From Nitrospira sp. (GTDB lineage: Bacteria > Nitrospirota > Nitrospiria > Nitrospirales > Nitrospiraceae), in contig JANYBU010000379.1 in the NCBI GenBank assembly GCA_025360665.1, forward strand, positions 1-5,466: a DNA stretch of 5,466 nt, read 5' to 3'. The position numbers and the translations under genes were made by a program. Positions 1 through 4,002 of the stretch are shown piece after piece; position 1 is the stretch's first letter; each line of letters begins with the position of its first letter. Below the pieces are notes generated by a model, which made no database searches, was not told where the DNA came from, and worked only from the letters and a program-made list of their open reading frames with translations.

Positions 1-135
1 CAGAGGCGTCGGTGTGTGTGCATCCGGCCATCATGCCAGATTTCCAGACCCCGTCACACGCAGCATTCACGCCCCTCTCCCCCTGAAGATGCCGTTTCTC
101 GCGCTTTGTTTACCCACTCACCAAGGAGAAGAGCC

Positions 136-180
136 AAAAAAGTAGGGTGGGAACAGACCGCTGATAGGCCTGTCCCTACT
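136..180 (-). repeat. Imperfect hairpin, REP-like or minus-strand terminator
   Basis: AGTAGGG (141-147) pairs with CCCTACT (174-180). Inside a 5-nt bulge (148-152), ACAGACC (153-159) pairs with GGCCTGT (167-173) with one mismatch, around a 7-nt loop. On the minus strand the stem is followed directly by six T residues (complement of 136-141), the form of a Rho-independent terminator, but no minus-strand gene here needs one. Its minus-strand core GGGACAGGC recurs on the plus strand at 2914-2922, which suggests a dispersed intergenic palindrome instead. The structure is visible; the role is uncertain. Confidence 0.4.
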
Positions 181-219
181 CAGAGTGGAGCGCAGAAAAC
201 TTATTACTACTGGAGAGCG

Positions 220-248
220 TTGACAAGTGATGGAACCCGCGCAAGAAT
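220..248 (+). promoter_or_regulatory. Possible sigma70 promoter for the DUF429-like gene
   Basis: A perfect -35 box TTGACA (220-225) lies 17 bp from AAGAAT (243-248), which matches four of six -10 positions. The start point would fall near 255, giving a leader of roughly 70 nt before the ATG at 324. The -35 is strong and the -10 mediocre, so this is a moderate prediction from pattern alone. Confidence 0.4.
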
Positions 249-323
249 CACCCCTAGTTTGCAATCTGTGTTGGCATACTATGACGGTCGGTATGCTCAA
301 TAGTTAGCCTGCCGTGGAGCTTG

Positions 324-1211
324 ATGATCTTCGACGAGTACCTGTTTGCCGACTACTCGGGTGCGTTCGATGCTCGTGGGCAGCGCAATGCGATTCGACT
401 CGCAGCGGCTTCCATTGACGACCCTCCATCAATCGTCGGTCGGAGGCTCACTCGGAGCGATCTCGTTGAGGAGTTGGCTGGGCGCCTCGAATCCGCTTCT
501 CGTCGGGGGAAGCGAGTCTGTTTCGGCCAAGACCATCAGTACGGTGTACCTTTCGGTCTTGTCAACGAACTCGGTCTTGGCGGCCAAATGTGGCGGCAGA
601 TCGTCGACTCCCTTGCAACCGGAAGCTATGGTGAAGGTGCGCCACAACTGGGTCATCCGAAGCTCTTCGCGCGTCCGTTCAACGAGTGGCTTGTCTCACG
701 AGGTGGCAGGCCATACTTCTACTCGGCTACCAAGTCGCAATTGTACGGTTTGCCACAACGCAACCCACGGAGTGGAGAGCCCGCCTGCTACCGCCTCACT
801 GAACTGCGCCGCTCGGCATCCGGAACGGGCTCTCCGAAGCCGTTCAATCGAGTTGGCGACAATGGAACGGTTGGCGGGCAGAGCCTGGTTGGCATTCTTG
901 CTATACGAGCGTTGCTGGTGTTGTGCGCCGGCCGCAACGTTCGTGTGGCTGTTTGGCCTTTCGATGGTCGCTCCATTCATGACGATGCCTACAGCGATGC
1001 TCACGTTATGATCGAGCCTTACCCAAGTGCTATCCGTGCCGCCGACGTCGCCCAGACGGATGAATCGGATGCTCTCGCTTGTGCTGACCATGTTCGGCAG
1101 GCCGACCGAAGTCAAGAACTAGAGAGCCTGCTCGATCTATCCGGCCTTACCACTGAAGAGGTAGCGATTGTGGCAACTGAAGGTTGGATACTTTCGCATG
1201 GGGCCAACTAA
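324..1211 (+). CDS. DUF429-like predicted nuclease, RNase-H fold
   Basis: Complete 295-aa protein. The N-terminus has FADYSGA (residues 8-14), followed by a Gly-Gln-Asp motif in CFGQDHQYG (66-74), then IEPYPSAIR (230-238) and DESDALACAD (246-255). This order of acidic residues in RNase-H-like surroundings (D10, D70, E231, D246/D249) matches what I know of DUF429 proteins, usually described as predicted nucleases of the RNase H superfamily; substrate and pathway are unknown. I chose ATG 324 because GGAG lies at 316-319; an in-frame TTG at 321 would be only one base from it. There is no signal peptide or membrane segment, so it is probably cytoplasmic. It is monocistronic apart from a tiny frame overlapping its end at 1198-1281, and a terminator lies about 110 nt downstream. 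The family call is moderate; a catalytic role is inferred. Confidence 0.7.
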   Translation: MIFDEYLFADYSGAFDARGQRNAIRLAAASIDDPPSIVGRRLTRSDLVEELAGRLESASRRGKRVCFGQDHQYGVPFGLVNELGLGGQMWRQIVDSLATGSYGEGAPQLGHPKLFARPFNEWLVSRGGRPYFYSATKSQLYGLPQRNPRSGEPACYRLTELRRSASGTGSPKPFNRVGDNGTVGGQSLVGILAIRALLVLCAGRNVRVAVWPFDGRSIHDDAYSDAHVMIEPYPSAIRAADVAQTDESDALACADHVRQADRSQELESLLDLSGLTTEEVAIVATEGWILSHGAN

Positions 1212-1281
1212 GCGCGAGTTACTGGCAGGGTCTGCTGATATGGGGTCGGGAGACTTTTTCTTGGACGGTATTCGGCGCTGA
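1198..1281 (+). CDS. Tiny frame overlapping the DUF429-like stop, possible gene remnant
   Basis: An ATG 14 nt before the end of the DUF429-like gene opens a 27-codon frame that begins MGPTKRELLAG and ends at TGA 1279-1281. The overlapping start is the arrangement seen in translationally coupled gene pairs, and the composition (KREL, SGDFFLDGIRR) looks protein-like. No sequence of a known family is recognisable, and there is no clear ribosome binding site. It may be the N-terminal stub of a downstream gene lost when the following non-coding element arrived, or simply chance. Confidence 0.2.
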   Translation: MGPTKRELLAGSADMGSGDFFLDGIRR

Positions 1282-1321
1282 TTTTCGACACAGTCTCATC
1301 AACGAGGTCACATCCTTTGAT

Positions 1322-1365
1322 AAGGCGGCGGGTCTGTGAGCGTCTTGTCGCCTTTTTATTTCTTT
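1322..1365 (+). terminator. Rho-independent terminator, plus strand
   Basis: AAGGCGGC (1322-1329) pairs with GTCGCCTT (1347-1354) over eight positions with one G-U pair, a 17-nt loop, and then a T-rich tract (TTTTTATTTCTTT, 1353-1365). The G-U pair (G1328 with T1348) would be a C-A mismatch on the other strand, so the plus strand is the sensible reading. It would end transcripts of the DUF429-like gene and separate them from the structured element beginning 14 nt further on. Confidence 0.6.
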
Positions 1366-1378
1366 CGAGCAGCAGCAC

Positions 1379-1590
1379 ATAGCAGGTGCCCGCTTCTGCA
1401 TCGAGAATCGCGTAGGCGAGGGCACCGCACTTGCCGAACAGATGCGGTCGCCGAAGGCGGACGGCGAGGACTGTTTGAAGTTCCTTTCAGGCGAAGCCTG
1501 GGAAGGAACGAGTTCCGCAGCCGAGCAGATGAAAGGCTTAGTGCTGTCGAGCCGAAGCGTTTGAGCAGGGCAGAAGCGGGCACCTGCTAT
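1379..1590 (+). ncRNA. Structured RNA candidate, HEARO / IscB omega-RNA-like
   Basis: A perfect 21-bp inverted repeat (1379-1399 with 1570-1590) closes a 170-nt interior rich in further pairing. Seen directly: stem GGCGA 1415-1419 with TCGCC 1448-1452 and CCGCA 1425-1429 with TGCGG 1443-1447; a 13-bp hairpin 1480-1492 / 1496-1509 capped by a GAA loop with one bulged G; a second GAA-capped hairpin option at 1447-1462; and a 7-bp pseudoknot option between loop CGAACAG (1435-1441) and CTGTTTG (1471-1477). Two of these pairs are G-U read on the plus strand and would be A-C on the minus strand, which favours plus-strand RNA. The stem closed by a GAA loop followed by GGACG resembles my memory of HEARO (omega) RNAs, the guide RNAs of IscB nucleases. 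No iscB lies in the window, so it would be solitary. A MITE or another RNA class remains possible: no target duplication is seen, and the class assignment is from memory only. Confidence 0.5.
1379..1590. repeat. Perfect 21-bp inverted repeat bounding a 212-bp element
   Basis: The left arm (1379-1399, starting ATAGCAGGTG) and the right arm (1570-1590, ending CACCTGCTAT) are exact reverse complements over 21 bases. Complementarity stops on the next outward base (C1378 versus A1591). No matching short direct repeat flanks the arms, so a classic transposon-style target duplication is not evident. The arms may form the basal stem of an RNA or a cruciform in DNA. Confidence 0.9.
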
Positions 1591-1626
1591 AGGATCAGAA
1601 AGGCTGATGGCTGAGGATGGTTAGAA

Positions 1627-1648
1627 GAGGCGAGGACTAATCCGCCTC
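1627..1648 (-). terminator. Weak hairpin across the stop of the 65-aa gene
   Basis: On the minus strand GAGGCG (1648-1643) pairs with CGCCTC (1632-1627), with the TAG stop codon of the small gene in the loop. It is followed only by TTCT, so the T tract is poor. It could be a weak terminator or a stabilising 3' hairpin. Confidence 0.25.
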
Positions 1649-1834
1649 AGGTTCCGAGCTACCGTGCTGATGCGACACCCGGTCTTCGTCGAACATCTCG
1701 GCCATTTCTTCGGCGATCATGTCGCCATCGTCTTGAATGGCAATGAGCGGGATTTCTTTTCTTACCTTGGCTACTGGCTCTGGAGCGGGAGCTTCGGGGA
1801 CCTTGGCGAGGGGAGTTTTGGGTGTCTCACTCAT
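1637..1834 (-). CDS. Small acidic protein of unknown function, 65 aa
   Basis: I do not recognise this protein. It begins MSETPKTPLAKVPEAPAPEP, a Pro/Ala/Glu-rich and probably disordered N-terminal third, followed by a basic patch (KVRKEIPLIAI, residues 23-33) and an acidic C-terminal part (DDGDMIAEEMAEMFDED, 35-51) that could form one amphipathic helix. There is no cysteine, signal peptide or membrane segment. I chose the ATG at 1834 over the GTG at 1852 because a perfect TATAAT lies six bases before this ATG, inside what would be coding sequence under the longer start. No ribosome binding site precedes it, so translation would be leaderless or coupled to the zinc-ribbon gene ending 38 nt upstream. 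It ends 46 nt from the structured element. That it is a real gene is supported by its amino-acid composition and the start context; function unknown. Confidence 0.5.
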   Translation of the reverse strand: MSETPKTPLAKVPEAPAPEPVAKVRKEIPLIAIQDDGDMIAEEMAEMFDEDRVSHQHGSSEPEAD

Positions 1835-1840
1835 ACGGGA

Positions 1841-1846
1841 ATTATA
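1841..1846 (-). promoter_or_regulatory. Consensus -10 box, leaderless start of the 65-aa gene
   Basis: On the minus strand a perfect TATAAT is followed by six bases (TCCCGT) and the ATG at 1834-1832. Initiation seven bases downstream of the -10 would start the mRNA at the A of the ATG. No good -35 box is visible 16-18 bp upstream, which weakens the promoter call. Confidence 0.45.
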
Positions 1847-1872
1847 CACCACGCAGGGGATGAAAAGGGGAG

Positions 1873-2232
1873 TTATTCAAATGCTTCAAGGGAGGAACGC
1901 TCCGGGTATGTGTTTTGGCACGAGGTACAGGTCAGGAAATAGATGGATTCCCGGACGGACATGGTGATGCGAAAATTGAGGCTTACGCCTTGATGATTAC
2001 AGGTCGGACAGGACATTTCTTTAAGCCGGTAGGGAATATCCGGTTGTGTGCGCAGGTAGAACTCCATATCTGTGTAAATTGGGAAGGTATAGTAGCATTT
2101 TCTGCAGATGCCTCGCCATTCACCGTCCGCCTGCATAAAGCGTTCATCGATCCCAAAGCTTGACCCCTTGCAAATGGCGCACTGGACGGTTGCAAGCCTG
2201 GTTTCAACTTCTTTCACGGTTGGGTTTGGCAT
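1873..2232 (-). CDS. Double zinc-ribbon protein, 119 aa, function unknown
   Basis: The protein carries eight cysteines in four CxxC pairs: C18/C21 with C43/C46, and C75/C78 with C102/C105. The spacings (21 and 23 residues between pairs) fit two consecutive zinc ribbons, each probably binding one zinc. The first is CAIC...CRKC, the second CPTC...CTSC. There is no catalytic motif, signal peptide or membrane segment. Zinc ribbons of this kind act in nucleic-acid or protein binding in many contexts, so the specific role cannot be named. The ATG at 2232 is chosen because AAGGAG ends eight bases before it; the frame stays open upstream to 2364, but that extension would run through the ribosome binding site and the promoter. 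It is transcribed divergently from the phosphatase gene and may be co-transcribed with the 65-aa gene 38 nt downstream. Confidence 0.75.
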   Translation of the reverse strand: MPNPTVKEVETRLATVQCAICKGSSFGIDERFMQADGEWRGICRKCYYTFPIYTDMEFYLRTQPDIPYRLKEMSCPTCNHQGVSLNFRITMSVRESIYFLTCTSCQNTYPERSSLEAFE

Positions 2233-2239
2233 CGGGGAG

Positions 2240-2245
2240 GCTCCT
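2240..2245 (-). promoter_or_regulatory. Ribosome binding site of the zinc-ribbon gene
   Basis: Minus-strand AAGGAG followed by CCTCCCCG and then ATG, an eight-base spacing. It decides the start at 2232 against the longer open frame. Confidence 0.6.
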
Positions 2246-2274
2246 TGTGCAGAAGTTCGCGACGTCGTGCAGCC

Positions 2275-2304
2275 AGTATAGCGTTCACGTGGAAGCGACT
2301 GCAA
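2275..2304 (-). promoter_or_regulatory. Sigma70-like promoter for the zinc-ribbon gene
   Basis: On the minus strand TTGCAG (2304-2299) and TATACT (2280-2275) are separated by 18 bp. They match four and five of six consensus bases. The start point would be near 2268, giving a leader of about 35 nt that contains the AAGGAG ribosome binding site. Confidence 0.5.
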
Positions 2305-2321
2305 CGGGGCCACGTTTTCTC

Positions 2322-2349
2322 TTGACCTGGAGAGCGTCGCTCTTATACT
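2322..2349 (+). promoter_or_regulatory. Sigma70 promoter of the phosphatase gene, leaderless type
   Basis: TTGACC (2322-2327) and TATACT (2344-2349) each match five of six consensus bases and are 16 bp apart. The expected start point (about 2356-2359) coincides with or just precedes the ATG at 2359, and no ribosome binding site exists between them. A 6-bp inverted repeat (ACGTGG 2287-2292, CCACGT 2310-2315) lies just upstream, between the two divergent promoters, and could be an operator, but it is short. Confidence 0.6.
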
Positions 2350-2358
2350 AACTGCATC

Positions 2359-2814
2359 ATGCATATGATCACCGAGAAGTTGTTGGTCGGGAATATCAAC
2401 GACGCGAGAGAACTGCCGGTCAAGATCGGCGCGTTGCTCCTCGTTGCCGCTGAGTATACATTGGAGCCACCCAGCCGGCTGTTGTATGGCAGGATTCCAT
2501 TTGCGGAGTTTGCCGAGGCGGAACCGGTCTTGTTAGATCGTGCCGTGAGCTGGGTTGAACAGCATCATTCAGGCAGTCGGGTCATGGTCTGTTGCCGCGC
2601 CGGCATGGGCCGGTCCGTGTCAGTGGTCATGGCCTATCTCTGTTCTGTTCGAGGGATGACGTATACTGAGGTCCTGAAGTTGGTCATGACGCGCCGCCCC
2701 GGTGCCATGCCTCTCCCAAATCTCGAAGAAGCCATCGCCCAGGTTCGCCTTCTACGTGAGGCTCGCGCGAAGGACAAGAAAAATTCCGCTTCACGCCCTG
2801 CCACCGCTGTGTAA
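2359..2814 (+). CDS. Dual-specificity-type protein phosphatase, altered signature
   Basis: 151-aa single-domain protein of the cysteine-based phosphatase superfamily, dual-specificity (DSPc-like) branch. The P-loop is VCCRAGMGRS (residues 77-86), fitting C-x5-R-S with C79 as nucleophile and R85 as phosphate-binding arginine. The helix after it (VSVVMAYL, 87-94) and the later RRPGAMPLPN (112-121) also fit the family. The usual His before the nucleophile is Cys (C78), and where a general-acid Asp is expected about 32 residues upstream the sequence reads RIPFAEF, with Glu at 50 and 53. It is cytoplasmic by sequence, and the last 15 residues are a basic, disordered tail. Start: ATG 2359 or ATG 2365 (MITEKLLVGN); both lie just after a strong promoter and neither has a ribosome binding site. 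mutM follows 135 nt downstream on the same strand. Substrate unknown; catalytic activity plausible but not certain. Confidence 0.8.
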   Translation: MHMITEKLLVGNINDARELPVKIGALLLVAAEYTLEPPSRLLYGRIPFAEFAEAEPVLLDRAVSWVEQHHSGSRVMVCCRAGMGRSVSVVMAYLCSVRGMTYTEVLKLVMTRRPGAMPLPNLEEAIAQVRLLREARAKDKKNSASRPATAV

Positions 2815-2949
2815 CCACAGCCTAACAGGGGCGCAGTGTTCCCGCTTCTTTCCTCTACATGTTCCTCATGCATTGCCTTTTCTGTGCTGCTCATGGCCTA
2901 ATTTGCCAGATTGGGGACAGGCGCAGTCACTTTACAGGGACCTCTCTCG
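2815..2949 (+). other. Spacer between phosphatase gene and mutM
   Basis: 135 nt without a gene or clear terminator, so read-through from the phosphatase gene into mutM is possible. It contains TTGGGGACAGGC at 2911-2922, sharing the nine bases GGGACAGGC with the hairpin near 141-180, which may mark a degenerate dispersed palindrome. Confidence 0.35.
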
Positions 2950-3789
2950 ATGCCGGAATTGCCAGAAGCCGAAGTCGTTGCTCGGCAGCTACGGGTCCAT
3001 CTTCTCGGCGCACAGCTCACCGAGTGTTGGGTTGGACGAGCGGATATTGTTCGAGAAGGATTGCCCACGCTCTCGTGGTATCGCGGCGCGCGGCTGGAAG
3101 AAGTGGAGCGATACGGCAAGAGCGTCGCACTGAAGTTTCAAAAAGAGGGCGAACATAGATATGCCGTCGCGGAGCTTGGTATGACAGGCCTCCTCCTGTT
3201 TCGCGCGACGCAGACGAAACACCCGCAGCACGTGCACGTCCGCATGTCGTTCACGGGGGGCCGTGAATCGGAACTGCGCTATTGGAACCCTCGCCGTTTC
3301 GGACGGCTTTCCTTGCTCGATCGGGCAGGACTTGACCGTTACCGTGCTCGCCGATTCGGGGTCGATCCCCTCACGGTACCGCGCGATGAATTCGTCCGTC
3401 TCATGCAAGCCAGGTGTGGACGTCTGAAGCCGCTCTTGATGCATCAGCAAGTGATCGCGGGGATTGGGAATATCTATGCGAACGAAATTCTCTTTCGCGC
3501 CAGGCTCCATCCGAATCGTGAGGTGAATCGGCTGCGCGGGGCGACGATCCTCACGCTCTATGACACCATGCAAACGGTGCTTCGAGAGGCGATTTCCAGT
3601 GGCGGATCAAGCGTCAAGGATTTCTATGCACCGGATGGCACGGAAGGCCAATACAAGCGCCGCCATCTCGTCTATGGCAAAGAAGGTCAACCCTGTCCCA
3701 ACCGCTGCGGACGGATGATTCGCCGTCTCCAAAGCGAACGCAGCTCGTTTTTTTGCCCAGCCTGCCAATCCAACCGCCTTCCAGGATAA
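2950..3789 (+). CDS. mutM: Formamidopyrimidine-DNA glycosylase
   Basis: 279-aa base-excision-repair enzyme that removes 8-oxoguanine and ring-opened purines and nicks the abasic strand. It begins MPELPEAEVV: Pro2 is the Schiff-base nucleophile exposed once Met is removed, and Glu3 and Lys57 (RYGKS) are conserved catalytic residues. M78 (LGMTG), R115 and F117 (NPRRFG) correspond to the residues that fill the gap left by the flipped base. The helix-two-turn-helix region contains GIGNIYANE (171-179) with N174. The C-terminal zinc finger has C249, C253, C269, C272 and R264. The start is fixed at 2950 because Pro2 must follow Met; the frame extends to a TTG at 2911 but that would bury the nucleophile. 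AGGGAC (2936-2941) is a modest ribosome binding site. Oddity: the finger hairpin between the cysteine pairs looks one residue shorter than in E. coli as I remember it. Nei-like specificity is less likely. Confidence 0.95.
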   Translation: MPELPEAEVVARQLRVHLLGAQLTECWVGRADIVREGLPTLSWYRGARLEEVERYGKSVALKFQKEGEHRYAVAELGMTGLLLFRATQTKHPQHVHVRMSFTGGRESELRYWNPRRFGRLSLLDRAGLDRYRARRFGVDPLTVPRDEFVRLMQARCGRLKPLLMHQQVIAGIGNIYANEILFRARLHPNREVNRLRGATILTLYDTMQTVLREAISSGGSSVKDFYAPDGTEGQYKRRHLVYGKEGQPCPNRCGRMIRRLQSERSSFFCPACQSNRLPG

Positions 3790-3927
3790 TTCTTACCGCA
3801 CGTACATCAAAGGATCTGTGATGAAAGATGGTGATTTCAACACAGTTTCAATCACTTAGACTATAGTTCGCCCGCCATCCTCGCCGCTAGGCCCTTTGAG
3901 CGCTCTTGGGTTAGTCCCTCTGATGTA

Positions 3928-3956
3928 TTGAGTCCCCCAACCGATTTCGTTAGAAT
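3928..3956 (+). promoter_or_regulatory. Sigma70-like promoter of the acl operon
   Basis: TTGAGT (3928-3933) and TAGAAT (3951-3956) match four and five of six consensus bases with the ideal 17-bp spacing. The start point would be near 3963, giving a leader of about 40 nt. It is the best promoter in the 213-bp gap after mutM. The rest of that gap (3790-3927) holds an AT-rich weak hairpin (3831-3836 with 3850-3855) and nothing else I can support. Confidence 0.55.
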
Positions 3957-3989
3957 CCTCCTCCTTTACAATTATTTCTCAACATTCTG

Positions 3990-3995
3990 AAGGAG
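3990..3995 (+). promoter_or_regulatory. Ribosome binding site of aclB
   Basis: AAGGAG followed by seven bases and ATG 4003: a near-ideal Shine-Dalgarno site, the strongest in the window, as expected for an abundant enzyme of carbon fixation. Confidence 0.8.
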
Positions 3996-4002
3996 TGACG
4001 TC

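Larger units (their letters stand above)
1..323. other. Non-coding stretch upstream of the DUF429-like gene
   Basis: I see no gene that I can support here. The open frames in this stretch have no recognisable domain, are rich in Arg, Ser and Pro as out-of-frame translations of GC-rich DNA usually are, and lack a convincing ribosome binding site. What it does hold is an imperfect hairpin at 141-180 with six A residues (136-141) on its left, and a possible promoter at 220-248 reading toward the gene at 324. The left end could be the flank of a gene lying outside the window. Confidence 0.5.
1212..1636. other. 425-bp gene-free interval holding terminator and structured element
   Basis: No credible protein gene fits here; the frames that cross it run through strong palindromes and translate to low-complexity Arg/Ser-rich peptides. 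It contains the tail of the 27-codon frame, a Rho-independent terminator (1322-1365), the 212-bp inverted-repeat-bounded element (1379-1590), and about 45 nt leading to the convergent end of the small minus-strand gene. Confidence 0.6.

Noticed and set aside
16..303. Open plus-strand frame of 95 codons before the DUF429-like gene
   Set aside because: GTG start without a ribosome binding site, no domain, low-complexity composition, and it crosses a hairpin; probably chance.
346..1011. Long frame of 221 codons inside the DUF429-like gene
   Set aside because: It is another frame of the recognised gene, with no motif of its own.
1379..1590. Integron attC site or retron msr-msd
   Set aside because: The 21-bp arms are perfectly paired without attC-type core sites, and no reverse transcriptase or integrase gene is present.
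1336..1614. Plus-strand frame of 92 codons across the inverted-repeat element
   Set aside because: GTG start in a terminator loop; the peptide is Arg-rich and simply translates the stems of a structured element.
2233..2364. N-terminal extension of the zinc-ribbon protein
   Set aside because: It would run through a promoter and a Shine-Dalgarno site; the extension is low-complexity, whereas ATG 2232 has AAGGAG at eight bases.
2911..2949. Earlier TTG start for mutM
   Set aside because: The Fpg mechanism needs Pro directly after the initiator Met; MPELPE at 2950 decides the start.
2989..3573. Minus-strand frame of 194 codons opposite mutM
   Set aside because: It is antisense to a clear, complete MutM and has no recognisable domain.
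3831..3855. GTGATT / AATCAC hairpin as mutM terminator
   Set aside because: Only six AT-rich pairs and no T tract after it.
3862..3867. TATAGT as a -10 box upstream of aclB
   Set aside because: No acceptable -35 box at 16-18 bp; the pair at 3928-3956 is better and nearer.
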